Positions 34,415 through 42,916 are shown, numbered from the stretch's first letter. The stretch: 49,057 bases of DNA from SG8-39 sp041558415 (GCA_041558415.1 JBFFEY010000018.1:1-49057); one strand, 5' to 3'. Notes: generated from the sequence alone by a model not told the origin. Translations and numbers: made by a program.

Positions 34415-35388
34415 GCCAGCGCCTCCGGGTTCATGACGCGGATCGGCGTGCCGGCCAGCCAGGCCTCGATGTCCTCGATAGCGTCGGCGTAGAACCCGCG
34501 GAACACGTCCTCGCTGACGTAGCCGAGGTGCGGCGACAGCGTCACGTTTTGCAGGGCGCGCAGCGCGTGCCCCGCCGGCAGCGGCTCCCGATCGTAGACA
34601 TCGAGCGCCGCATGCCCCAGGTGCCCGCTTTTCAGCGCCGCGAGCATCGCTGCCTCGTCGACGATCGGCCCGCGCGAGGTGTTGACCAGGATCGCACCGG
34701 GCTTCATGCGCGCGAACTCGGTCGCGCCGAGCAGCGCACGCGTGCGCTCCGACAGCACCAGGTGGATGCTCACCACGTCCGATGTCTCAAGCAGCACGTC
34801 CTTGCTCACCGGGTGCGCCCCCGCCGCCGCCGCGCGCTCGGGCGTGAGGTTCTGGCTCCAGGCCACGACGTCCATGCCGAAGGCGAGGCCGTAGCGCGCG
34901 ACGCGCGCGCCGAGCTTGCCCAGGCCGAGCAGCCCGAGGCGTTTGCCCTCGAGAATCACGCCGCCGGCGAGGCCGTCGTGCCAGCGCCCGGCGCGCACGC
35001 CGCGCTCGGCCCTGGCGAAATCGCGCGCCGCGGCGATTACCAGCAGCCAGGTGAGTTCGGCAGTGGGCGCATTGGTGTTGCCGGCGCCGGTGTTGCTCAC
35101 GGGTATGCGGCGCGCGGTACAGGCCGCCAGGTCGAGGCTCGGCGCACGCAGGCCGGTGAGCGCCATGAACCTGAGGTTCGGCAGGCGCTCGATCAGCGTG
35201 CGCGGAAACGGCGTGCGCTCGCGCATCAGGCAGAGGATGTCGAACGGCGCGAGCTTCGCCGCCGCCTCGTCGGCCGAGCCAAAGGCCTCGTTGAACACGG
35301 TGATCTCGATTCCCCGCTTGCTGAGGCGCTTCCAGTCGGCCACGCGCAGCGCGAGGCGCTGGTAGTCGTCGAGGATGGCAAGTTTCAT
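34411..35388 (-). CDS. D-2-hydroxyacid dehydrogenase family protein
   Basis: 325 residues. NAD site GLLGLGKLGARVA near residue 150, catalytic Arg in NTSRGPIVDE, Glu in DVYDREPLP and His in LSPHLGYVS. It belongs to the phosphoglycerate/hydroxypyruvate reductase family and reduces a 2-keto acid with NAD(P)H. Start 35388 is the usual MKLAILDDYQ position; another ATG at 35403 lies in the loop of a palindrome immediately upstream (see entry). It is coupled to the phosphatase downstream. Confidence 0.9.
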   Translation of the reverse strand: MKLAILDDYQRLALRVADWKRLSKRGIEITVFNEAFGSADEAAAKLAPFDILCLMRERTPFPRTLIERLPNLRFMALTGLRAPSLDLAACTARRIPVSNTGAGNTNAPTAELTWLLVIAAARDFARAERGVRAGRWHDGLAGGVILEGKRLGLLGLGKLGARVARYGLAFGMDVVAWSQNLTPERAAAAGAHPVSKDVLLETSDVVSIHLVLSERTRALLGATEFARMKPGAILVNTSRGPIVDEAAMLAALKSGHLGHAALDVYDREPLPAGHALRALQNVTLSPHLGYVSEDVFRGFYADAIEDIEAWLAGTPIRVMNPEALA

Positions 35389-35390
35389 GG

Positions 35391-35424
35391 GCGTCTGCGG
35401 CATGGGTCGCAGACGCGAATTTTA
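35391..35424 (-). promoter_or_regulatory. Palindrome and -10 box upstream of the dehydrogenase
   Basis: GCGTCTGCG (35391-35399) and CGCAGACGC (35408-35416) form a perfect 9-bp dyad with an 8-base centre, 2 bases before ATG 35388. TAAAAT on the minus strand (35424-35419) is directly upstream. The dyad therefore sits at the expected transcription start and could be a repressor operator or an mRNA hairpin hiding the start codon. Confidence 0.55.
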
Positions 35425-35481
35425 AACGCCCCGCGCGCCAGCCTCGCGCGTCGTGCGCATCGCTGGCACGCCCGGCCGCGC

Positions 35482-36051
35482 TCAGCCCGGCACCAGCAGC
35501 GCGAGCACGCCAAGCAGCACGAACAGCGCCGCCGCCACCCAGCGCATCGCTTTCATGCTGACGCGGCGGGTGAGTGCCTCGCCGATCCACACCGCGGGCA
35601 CATTGGCGATCATCATGCCGAGTGTCGTGCCGAGCACCACCGCGATGAGCGCGTCGTAGTGCGCTGCGAGCGCCACCGTGGCGAGCTGCGTCTTGTCGCC
35701 CATCTCGACGAGAAAGAAGGCAATCAGCGTGGCGACGAACACCCCGGTGCCCGGCAGTTCGCGCTCGCGGTCGAGCGTGTCGGGCTTCAGCGCCCACAGC
35801 GCGAAAGCGAAAAACGACAGCGCGACGATCCAGCGCAGCGTCTCCGCAGACACCAGGCGCGCGAGCCACACGCCGAGCGAGCCGGCGAGAAAGTGATTGG
35901 CAAGGGTCGCAACCAGGATGCCGAGGATGATCGGCATGCGCCGTCTGAGCTTCGCCGCCAGCACGAAGGACAGCAGCTGCGTCTTGTCGCCCATCTCGGC
36001 GAGCGCGACAACGCTGGTGGAAAACAGCAAGGCTTCGAAGTTAACGTCCAT
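35482..36051 (-). CDS. TMEM165/GDT1-family cation transporter
   Basis: 189 residues with six membrane helices and two EMGDKTQ motifs (near residues 19-25 and 115-121), the signature of UPF0016/GDT1. Bacterial members export Mn2+ (MneA) and eukaryotic ones move Ca2+/Mn2+ against protons. The ATG (36051) directly abuts the stop of the beta-lactamase-fold gene upstream. No yybP-ykoY-like leader is visible, so regulation by Mn2+ riboswitch is not supported. Confidence 0.93.
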   Translation of the reverse strand: MDVNFEALLFSTSVVALAEMGDKTQLLSFVLAAKLRRRMPIILGILVATLANHFLAGSLGVWLARLVSAETLRWIVALSFFAFALWALKPDTLDRERELPGTGVFVATLIAFFLVEMGDKTQLATVALAAHYDALIAVVLGTTLGMMIANVPAVWIGEALTRRVSMKAMRWVAAALFVLLGVLALLVPG

Positions 36052-37089
36052 CTAGCGCAGCGCCCGCTCTAGCGCGGCGTCGAGCGCACGCGCCAGCCGC
36101 TGCTGGTCGGCGCGGTGACTGGCCTCGCCGCGGGCGTTCATCAGCACCGCATAGTTCACGCCGGAGGGTAGCTGGCGCACCATCGCCGAGCTGCCCGGCA
36201 GGCTGCCGAAGGCGGCCCAGCTGCCTCGCTCGCCGCGCCGGCGCGGCGCGCCGCTCAGCCAGTAGTGCTCGAGAAAGTGCACCAGCGCGGGCGCCGAGGC
36301 GATCAGGCCGGCAGCCGCGTCGCCGGTCTCGGTATTGAAGCGGCTCTTGCCCGCGGGATATTCCACCTCGCGCGCCGCGGGGATGCCGTTGCGCGCCAGC
36401 GCGACGTCCTCGATTCCGAGCGGCGCCAGCAGCTCACCGCGCAGGTAGTCGATGTAAGGCCGGCCCGAAGCGCGCTCGATCATGCGCCCGAGCACGCAGT
36501 AGCCGAAGTTGGAGTAGGCCCGGCGCGTGCCCGGCCGGTACTGCAGCGGTTCGCGCAGCATGTAGCGCACGATGTCATCGGCCTGCGGTGGCCGCCCGAG
36601 CTGCAGTTGGCGCGCGATCGCGTCGACACGGAACAGGGCATCGTGGCGCTCCTGCGCGTCCCAGCCGCCGCGGTGATCGATGAGGTGGCGCACGCTGATC
36701 AGCCACCAGCGCGGATCGGCGGGATCGGTCCGATAGTCCAGTCGCCTGAGCACTGTTTCGTCCGCATGCAGGCGTCCCTCCGCGACGAGCTTGTTGGCCG
36801 CCGCCGCCGTGAACCGCTTGCTGACGCTCGCGATGCGCATCAGCGCATCCGGCTCGACCGGCACACGACGCGCGCGGTCGGCCCAGCCGAAGCCGCGCGC
36901 ATAGACGAGCGCGTCGCCGCGGCCCACCGCCACCGTCGCGGCAACCGCACCGATGCGCGAGCGGTGCTCGAGAATGACGCGCTCAAACGTCTCGAAGCCC
37001 GGCACGCGGCCGCCGCGCGCCGGCGGTTCCGCTGCGGCCGCGCCGCAGAGCCCGAGCGCCAACGCCGCGAGTGCGCAGTGCGCGCGCAT
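36052..37089 (-). CDS. Exported beta-lactamase-fold serine hydrolase
   Basis: 345 residues from ATG 37089. A signal peptide (ALAALALGLCGAAAAEP) leads to a class C beta-lactamase/D-Ala-D-Ala carboxypeptidase-like domain: SVSK as SxxK (near residue 88) and YSN in AYSNFGYCVLG near residue 187. A KTG-like third motif is not obvious. Family members include esterases and peptidases, so antibiotic hydrolysis should not be assumed. An ATG 18 bases upstream would overlap the DapA-family stop; either is possible. Confidence 0.85.
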   Translation of the reverse strand: MRAHCALAALALGLCGAAAAEPPARGGRVPGFETFERVILEHRSRIGAVAATVAVGRGDALVYARGFGWADRARRVPVEPDALMRIASVSKRFTAAAANKLVAEGRLHADETVLRRLDYRTDPADPRWWLISVRHLIDHRGGWDAQERHDALFRVDAIARQLQLGRPPQADDIVRYMLREPLQYRPGTRRAYSNFGYCVLGRMIERASGRPYIDYLRGELLAPLGIEDVALARNGIPAAREVEYPAGKSRFNTETGDAAAGLIASAPALVHFLEHYWLSGAPRRRGERGSWAAFGSLPGSSAMVRQLPSGVNYAVLMNARGEASHRADQQRLARALDAALERALR

Positions 37090-37093
37090 GCGC

Positions 37094-37984
37094 TTACAAC
37101 GCGCCAACGGCCTGCAGCGCGCGCCGGACCTCTTCGCGGCCCTCGCGCGAGAGCGGCGCCTGTGGCGGCAGCGGGTCGCCGACCGCGTAGCCCTGCAACT
37201 CGAGCCCGCCCTTGATGCAGGCCGCCAGGTTGTACTTGGCGAAGGCCTGGTTGAGCTGCCAGAGCTTGCATTGCAGGGCCATCGCCTGCGGCCAGGCGCC
37301 CTGGCGGCAAAGGTCGTAGAGCTCGACGCTCTGGCGCGCCACGAGGCACGCGGGCCCGGCCATCCAGCCCACGCCGCCGATCAGCATGACCGCGGCGGGG
37401 ATATGGGCCGATGCAGAGAACACCTGCAGACGGTCGCCGACACGATTCAGGATCGATAGCAGCCGGCCGGTGTTGGTCGACGCGTCCTTGATCGCCACGA
37501 TGTTGTCCACCTGGCTCAGCCGCTCGATGACCGGCAGACTGAGGTCGGAGCGCTGGAAATTCGGGTTGGTGTAGAGCACCACCGGCAGCGCGACCGCGTC
37601 GGCAATCGCGCGAAAGTAGTCGTAGACGCCGTCATCCGTGAGCGCAAAGTAGGCTTCGAGCACGGCCAGGATGCCGTCGCAGCCGAGACGCGCCATCTCG
37701 CGCGCCTGGAATTGCGCATCCGCGATCGTGGTGGAGGCGACACCGGCGAGCACCGGCACGCGGCCACGCGCCGCCTCCACCACGATCTCGACTACGCGCC
37801 GCTTCTGCGGCCACGACAGATAGGCGAACTCCCCGGTCGAGCCGAGCGGGGTCAGTCCGTGTACGCCCTGCGTGATCAGGTCGTCGCAGAGCCGGGCGAG
37901 CACCGCGGCGTTCACCTTGCCGTCCGCGGCGAGCGGCGAGACGAGATAGGGAAGGACGCCGCGCAGCCTCTGCGCCGTGCTCAT
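37094..37984 (-). CDS. DapA-family lyase/aldolase
   Basis: 296 residues of the dihydrodipicolinate synthase/N-acetylneuraminate lyase family. GSTGEF near residue 48, Tyr in LYTNPNF near 138 and Schiff-base Lys in AIKDAST near 164 are present. The substrate is not readable; genes away from lysine synthesis like this usually act on sugar acids or keto acids. The ATG overlaps the DUF169 stop by 4 bases (37981-37984). Confidence 0.9.
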   Translation of the reverse strand: MSTAQRLRGVLPYLVSPLAADGKVNAAVLARLCDDLITQGVHGLTPLGSTGEFAYLSWPQKRRVVEIVVEAARGRVPVLAGVASTTIADAQFQAREMARLGCDGILAVLEAYFALTDDGVYDYFRAIADAVALPVVLYTNPNFQRSDLSLPVIERLSQVDNIVAIKDASTNTGRLLSILNRVGDRLQVFSASAHIPAAVMLIGGVGWMAGPACLVARQSVELYDLCRQGAWPQAMALQCKLWQLNQAFAKYNLAACIKGGLELQGYAVGDPLPPQAPLSREGREEVRRALQAVGAL

Positions 37985-38766
37985 CTGCGGTCGGGGTAGC
38001 TGACGGCCATGCCGGCGCGCACGTCCTGCTGGATGCCGTACTGTGCGAAGGGATAGCGAAAACCGTTTTTCGCCAGCGCCTCCATGCCCGCGATCGCCTT
38101 GAGGAGCAATGCGGGCGGCAGCGCCATCAGCATCTCGTCATCGAGCACGCCGCCGTAGCGCCGCTCCGCGAAGCAGGGGATCGAGAGGCTGGGCTCGCGC
38201 GTCTTCAGCGCGCGCCCCCAGGAATCCGCACAGGCCGACTCACCGACCGCGCTCCAGTCGAAGCGCCGGTAGCCCGACCACTGCAGGCCGTTGATGAAAT
38301 AGATCATCGCCCCCGGCGTGGCATAAAAGAGCGCAATGTCCGGCGGATCGAGTCGGCCGCTGGCAAGCGGCGACACCGCCACAGCTGTATATCGGCCCAC
38401 CGGCACCACGTTCATCGCCGCCTGGTGGCGGCCGGCGTCCTCCAACGTCGCGAACCAGACGCCTTTCATGTGCTGGCCGGAACGCCACTTGTCGTCCTGG
38501 CCGCCGATGCCGACCACAGAGCGGCACTGGTCGCCGACCAGGTCCTGCGCCGTCACGCCGACCGTCCAGCCCAGGCGCGCTGCCTGCGCGACGATCTGGT
38601 CCATGGTGTGCACCGTGCCCTGCGGGCGCCGGATCTTCGGCACCGCCTGCATCGCCTCGACCGACTCGAACAGCTTCATGCCGAAGGGAATCGTGCGCAG
38701 GCGCAGCAGCCGTTCGAGCGTCGCGGCAACGGACGGCAGATCGATGGAGGACGTTTGCGTGCTCAT
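37981..38766 (-). CDS. DUF169-family protein
   Basis: 261 residues matching DUF169: GMKLFESVEAM near residue 30, DQCRS near 80, PDIALFYATPGAMIYFINGLQWSG as three shorter conserved pieces, ESACADSWG near 175 and IPCFAERRYGG near 195. Conserved Cys residues suggest a metal or cofactor site. Function is unknown. GGAGAG 5 bases before ATG 38766 supports that start over GTG 38772. It heads a four-gene unit with the DapA-family enzyme, the serine hydrolase and the GDT1 transporter. Confidence 0.87.
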   Translation of the reverse strand: MSTQTSSIDLPSVAATLERLLRLRTIPFGMKLFESVEAMQAVPKIRRPQGTVHTMDQIVAQAARLGWTVGVTAQDLVGDQCRSVVGIGGQDDKWRSGQHMKGVWFATLEDAGRHQAAMNVVPVGRYTAVAVSPLASGRLDPPDIALFYATPGAMIYFINGLQWSGYRRFDWSAVGESACADSWGRALKTREPSLSIPCFAERRYGGVLDDEMLMALPPALLLKAIAGMEALAKNGFRYPFAQYGIQQDVRAGMAVSYPDRR

Positions 38767-38838
38767 GGCCACTCTCCAGCCAACTAAAGTCGAGCACGCA
38801 GTCTAGCGAAAACGCACCCCTCTACGGCGCAGCCGCCC

Positions 38839-40149
38839 CTAGCCGTAGTCGTAGCCGTAGCGCTCGACGAAGCGATCGGCCGCGACGGCCGGCCCTTTGT
38901 ACGACCCCTGCGCGTAGTCGCAGTTGAGCGTCCTGAGGCGCTCGGCGAGCGCCGCGTCGCTCACGCCGGTGGCGCACACGTCGAGGCGCAGATGGTGCGC
39001 CAGCTCGACCAGCGCACGCACGATGCGCTCGTGCTTCGGCTCCTGGCCGAGGTCCGCAACATCGGCAAGGTTGATCTTCAGCTCCCGGAACGGCAGCTGC
39101 GCAAGACCGAACAGCGCCTCGACGCCGAGCGCAGAATCGTCGATCGCAAGGCTCACGCCGAGCGCCTTCAGCTGGCCAAGCGCCTCGCGCGCCTGCGGCT
39201 GCTCGCGCAGCACCGCGGTGTCGGAGAATTCCAGCACCAGGCGGCTTGGCCGCAGCGCCCAGGTCCGCAGCGCGCGCTCGACCACGTCCGCCAGCACCGG
39301 CCAGAGCAGCGTGCGCGCCGAGAGATTCAGTGCGACCCGCAGATCGAGGCCCGCGGCATAGCGGAACTCGGAGCAGTTGCGCAACGCGCGGTTTAGGAAG
39401 GATGGAATCAGCGTATCGAGAACGCCGGCGGACTCCGCCGCCGTGTACACCTGCGCGGCGGGCAGCGAGCCGGAGACTTCGGTGGCGCCGGGCCAGGCGA
39501 GCATCGCCTCTGCGCCCATCACCCGGTCGGAGCGAAGCTCGAACTGCGGCTGGAACAGCAGCTCGAGCTTCTCGTCGGCGATCGCCGCGCGCAGGCGGTG
39601 CTCGTCGAGAAAGCGCGCCGTGGCCTCGCCCTCGCGCGCCGCATCGTGGATTGCGATGCGCCCGGGCATGCTGCGCGCCAGGCGCGACGCGCCCTTGGCC
39701 CGCTGCAACAGCAGCTCCGCGGTGTCGCCGTGCTCGGGAAACAAGGCGATGCCGATCGTCGGCTGCGCATAGACTTCGTCCTGCGCCGCCCACAGGCTGG
39801 TGCCCGCGGCGCGCATCATTTTCTCCGCCGCGAGCATCGCCATCTCGGGCCCGTCGATCGGCGCCAGCACGCAGGCGATGTCATCCCGCCCGACGCTGGC
39901 GTGGAAGTCGTCCTTGCGCAGCACCTCCGAGCGCAGCAGTGCCGAGATGTGCTTGCGGATCGCGTCGCCCACGGCGTAGCCCCACACTGCGTCGGCGCGG
40001 TCGACCAGCCCGCAATCGACGATCACGATCGCGGCGCCGACGCCTTCGTGCCGCGCCATCTCGAGGCGGAAGCGAACCCGGTCGAGAAAGCCGATGCGGA
40101 CAGTGCCCGCCAGATCATCGCCCGCGAGGCCGACGACGGGCTCGCTCAA
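38839..40149 (-). CDS. Degenerate GGDEF + EAL domain protein
   Basis: 436 residues. Residues 20-165 resemble a GGDEF domain, but the signature reads GRDDI at 87-91. Residues 185-430 are an EAL domain. EAM with Ala218 replaces the EALxR motif (214-218); Asn275, Glu307, Asp337-338 and Lys358 are kept, but loop 6 reads DDSALG instead of DDFGTG, KID reads KIN (Asn360), and the EGVET glutamate is Thr394. Loss of that Glu usually abolishes c-di-GMP hydrolysis. No membrane segment. It is probably a c-di-GMP binder or protein-interaction module. The ATG overlaps the HD-GYP stop by 4 bases. Confidence 0.88.
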   Translation of the reverse strand: MSEPVVGLAGDDLAGTVRIGFLDRVRFRLEMARHEGVGAAIVIVDCGLVDRADAVWGYAVGDAIRKHISALLRSEVLRKDDFHASVGRDDIACVLAPIDGPEMAMLAAEKMMRAAGTSLWAAQDEVYAQPTIGIALFPEHGDTAELLLQRAKGASRLARSMPGRIAIHDAAREGEATARFLDEHRLRAAIADEKLELLFQPQFELRSDRVMGAEAMLAWPGATEVSGSLPAAQVYTAAESAGVLDTLIPSFLNRALRNCSEFRYAAGLDLRVALNLSARTLLWPVLADVVERALRTWALRPSRLVLEFSDTAVLREQPQAREALGQLKALGVSLAIDDSALGVEALFGLAQLPFRELKINLADVADLGQEPKHERIVRALVELAHHLRLDVCATGVSDAALAERLRTLNCDYAQGSYKGPAVAADRFVERYGYDYG

Positions 40150-41345
40150 AGGAAGAGCTCCTTCGGGTCGATCTTGACGGTGCTCGAATCGAGCGTGCGC
40201 CGTATGCGGTACGGCTCGCCATCGCTTGCCTTCGGCCCGCGCGTCAGATCGAGTACCAGATGGGGCTTAATCGGTACGCCCTTCGCGTCGCGCACCAGCA
40301 TGATGCGCGGCTGCAGCCGCTTCACTGGGTTCTGCGAGATCACGACACCGATCTCGCCGGTCTGCATCTCGATCACGCTGCCGACCGGGAACGCGCCCAT
40401 GCATTGGATGAACTGCTCGACCAGTCCCGGCGTGAACTTCACGCCGCGGTTGCGGTACAGCACGCCGAGCGCGGTCGACGGCGTCATGTTCTCGCCCCAG
40501 GGCGGCGGCGCCACCAGCATGTCGTAGGCATCGACCAACCCCGAGATCGCGCCCAGCAGATTGATCGCGTTGCCTTTCAGGCCGCGCGGGTAACCGCTAC
40601 CGTCGTAGCGCTCGTGGTGCAGCGAGGCCAGGCCCGGGAAGTCGGGCGGCAGGCCCGCGGTCTTGCTCAGGATCTCGACCGAATGATTGATGTGCGTCTT
40701 GAAGAGCTCCTGTTCCTGCGCCAGCCAAGAAGTTTCCTTTTTCAGCATCGGTGCCGGCAGCCGCAGCTTGCCGACGTCCTGCAGCAGCCCGAGCATGCTC
40801 AGCGTATGCAGCTGCTCCTGCGAATACTGCAGGAAGCGCCCGAACACGGTCATCATCACCGACACTTCCAGCGCGCGGCTCAGCACGCCGCTGCCCTTCT
40901 CCTGCATCTTGGCGAGCAGCGTCATTGCGTCCGGGTTGCGCACCACGCTCTCCGTGATCTGCTGCGAAGCTTCCTGCGTGCGCGCGGTGTCGATGGTGCC
41001 TTTCGCCGGCACCGTGCGCGCGATCTCGGTGACGACCACCGTCGACTGCTGGTAGACGCGTTCGGCGCGCGGCAGCTCGGCCTCGACGGTGACCGTCTCC
41101 TTGTACACCGTTTTGCCGCGCACCGCGGCGGTCGCCCGCTCGACCGCTTCCTCTTCCGCCTTGCGGTCGACCTTCTCCGGATCGACGTAGACCTTCTTGC
41201 AGAATCTCTTCAGCGTCTCGATCTGCTTTTCGTTCTGCAGCACGAAACCCTGGAACATGAACGGCGTGTCGGTCCATGGACGATCGAGCTTCGCCACGTA
41301 CATGCCGTAGCGAAGCTCGTCGACGGGGATCTCGCGGTACGCCAT
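40146..41345 (-). CDS. HD-GYP-domain protein with altered HD motif
   Basis: 399 residues. An N-terminal DUF3391-like domain (residues 1-90: REIPVDELRYGMYVAKLDRPW, split here for brevity as IPVDELRYGMYV) precedes an HD-GYP domain. The HD motif is QD (Gln189-Asp190 in LLQDVGK; codon CAG), and the first His of the domain (usually HSxxV) reads RALEV at 157-161. HHERYDGSGYP is intact. With two metal-ligand His gone, c-di-GMP phosphodiesterase activity is doubtful. It is coupled to the degenerate EAL gene downstream and lies 98 bases after the kinase gene. Confidence 0.88.
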   Translation of the reverse strand: MAYREIPVDELRYGMYVAKLDRPWTDTPFMFQGFVLQNEKQIETLKRFCKKVYVDPEKVDRKAEEEAVERATAAVRGKTVYKETVTVEAELPRAERVYQQSTVVVTEIARTVPAKGTIDTARTQEASQQITESVVRNPDAMTLLAKMQEKGSGVLSRALEVSVMMTVFGRFLQYSQEQLHTLSMLGLLQDVGKLRLPAPMLKKETSWLAQEQELFKTHINHSVEILSKTAGLPPDFPGLASLHHERYDGSGYPRGLKGNAINLLGAISGLVDAYDMLVAPPPWGENMTPSTALGVLYRNRGVKFTPGLVEQFIQCMGAFPVGSVIEMQTGEIGVVISQNPVKRLQPRIMLVRDAKGVPIKPHLVLDLTRGPKASDGEPYRIRRTLDSSTVKIDPKELFL

Positions 41346-41443
41346 TGTGCGTCAGTAGAGGTAAACGCAGAGCAAGACGAATTCTCGGCTTTGCCCCGCC
41401 ATCGGGCAAGTCCGGGCCGCCGCCCGCCGCGTCGCGCGCCGCG

Positions 41444-42769
41444 TCACGCGCTGCGCCCCGCGCGCCGGTTGGCGAAAACCAGGCGATCGACCACGTTGCG
41501 CACCATCGCGCGCATCAGCTGCAGCTGCGCGCCGAGCGACATGCGGCCGAGCGCATCCGGCTCGAACTCGGCGAGCAGCATGTCGCTCGTCGCCTCGACC
41601 GTCGCCTGGCGCGGCTCGCTGCCGCCCCGGATGTACGCCATTTCGCCGAAGCACTCGCCCGGGTTGACCAGCGCCAGGAGCTTGCCCCGCACGGTGACCT
41701 TGCCCTCGCCCTCGGCGAGGAAAAAGAAGCTCGCCCCCGGTTCGTTCTCCCGTATCACGCTCTCGCCCTTGCGCGCGCGCGACCAGCGCGCCGCCTTTGC
41801 CAGCTCCCAGATCTCGGCGTCGTCCAGTGCGGCAAACATCGCCACCCGCTTGAGCGAGAGAAAGCGCTCGCTGTCCGGGATTTCGCCCGCGGGCAGGACG
41901 ATGCGCAGCGCGTTCGACAGCGCGCCGGCGAAATCCGACCAGGTGGCAAAGCGCTGGGCCGGCCGCCTGGCCATCGCGCGCAGCACGACCTCGTCGATCT
42001 GCGCCGGCAGGTCCTCGCGCAGGATACCGAGCGGCTGCGGCTTCTCGTTGAGGATTTTCGCGACCAGATCGTTTAGCCGGCCGGCGACGAACGGCCGCTG
42101 GCCCGCGAGCAGCTCGTAGAGCACCACGCCGAGGCTGTACATGTCGCCGTGGAAGGTCGGCTTCTCGCCCTCGATCTGCTCGGGCGGCACGTAGAACGGC
42201 GAACCCATGATCGCCGTCTGCACGACCTGGCTGCGGCGCAGCACGGCCGAGCCGAAGTCGGTGATCTTCACGTCCATGGTCGTGCCTTGGGACAGCATGA
42301 TGTTCGCCGGCTTGATGTCGCGGTGCACGATGCCCTCGTCGAACGCATACTCGAGTGCGCCGCAGCACTTGAAGCCGATCTGCAGCACGTCCGCGATCGG
42401 CAGACGCGTCTGCGGCGTGGCGCGTGCCGACAGGTCGCCGCCCAGGACCAGTTCCATCGCGATGTAGCCGGAGTCCTCCTGCATCACCGCCTCGAGGATC
42501 TGCGCGATATGCGGGTGCTTGAGCTTGCCGGCAAGCGAGGCCTCGTTTAGAAACTGCGAGCGGTGCACGGAGCCGAACTCGGGGTCGCGGAATACCTCGG
42601 GCTCGATGGTCTTCAGCGCCACCTTCTCACCGGTGAACGTGTCCGTCGCCAGGTAGACCGTGCCGGTGGCACCCTTGCCGAGCAGTTTCTCAACGTCGTA
42701 CTTGCCGACCTGAAGGCTCAGGCCGAGGTCGATCGCGCCGTCGGCAACGGTTGGAGCGTGCGGGCTCAT
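41444..42769 (-). CDS. Ser/Thr protein kinase with C-terminal cyclic-nucleotide-binding domain
   Basis: 441 residues. The Hanks-type kinase (about 23-280) has GKGATGTVYLA, VALK, HRDIKPANIML, DFGSAV and PPEQIEG, all consistent with activity. A cyclic-nucleotide-binding domain follows (about 310-430), with a phosphate-binding cassette reading FGEMAYIRG then PRQATVEA, keeping the Glu and Arg that contact cAMP/cGMP. No transmembrane segment is seen, so a soluble kinase switched by a nucleotide is plausible. TAAGAT 12 bases upstream of the ATG may be a -10. It leads the signalling cluster on the minus strand. Confidence 0.92.
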   Translation of the reverse strand: MSPHAPTVADGAIDLGLSLQVGKYDVEKLLGKGATGTVYLATDTFTGEKVALKTIEPEVFRDPEFGSVHRSQFLNEASLAGKLKHPHIAQILEAVMQEDSGYIAMELVLGGDLSARATPQTRLPIADVLQIGFKCCGALEYAFDEGIVHRDIKPANIMLSQGTTMDVKITDFGSAVLRRSQVVQTAIMGSPFYVPPEQIEGEKPTFHGDMYSLGVVLYELLAGQRPFVAGRLNDLVAKILNEKPQPLGILREDLPAQIDEVVLRAMARRPAQRFATWSDFAGALSNALRIVLPAGEIPDSERFLSLKRVAMFAALDDAEIWELAKAARWSRARKGESVIRENEPGASFFFLAEGEGKVTVRGKLLALVNPGECFGEMAYIRGGSEPRQATVEATSDMLLAEFEPDALGRMSLGAQLQLMRAMVRNVVDRLVFANRRAGRSA

Positions 42770-42850
42770 GGTTATCGCTGCATCTTACTAAAGGCCGTCC
42801 GCGGTGGGGCCTGGCCCGGCGGTAGCGTATTGTTCAAAAGCGGGAAATTC

Positions 42851-42887
42851 GCACGTCGGCGACGTGCCGCAGTGCCGCTTTCGCGGC
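42851..42887. repeat. Two adjacent small hairpins
   Basis: GCACGTC-GGC-GACGTGC (42851-42867) and GCCGC-TTTC-GCGGC (42874-42887; a GAAA tetraloop on the minus strand). They lie after the LVIVD gene and before the kinase gene on the minus strand. A weak GAATTT follows. They may end LVIVD transcription or shape the kinase leader. The rest of this 147-base gap shows only a TAAGAT -10-like box. Confidence 0.45.
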
Positions 42888-42916
42888 TCGCCCGGAGCCC
42901 GCCGTCCGGCAGGCGC

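Noticed and set aside
35482..36051. Mn2+ riboswitch (yybP-ykoY) before the GDT1 gene
   Set aside because: The upstream gene's stop abuts the ATG, leaving no room for a leader.
36052..37089. Beta-lactam resistance gene
   Set aside because: SxxK and YSN are shared by esterases and DD-peptidases; no KTG motif is clear and the context is metabolic.
38767..38838. c-di-GMP riboswitch near the signalling genes
   Set aside because: The gap is 72 bases with no recognisable aptamer core.
39246..42119. 957-codon plus-strand open frame opposite the signalling cluster
   Set aside because: Low-complexity Arg/Ala/Pro content; it mirrors the kinase, HD-GYP and EAL genes, which have clear motifs in the other strand.
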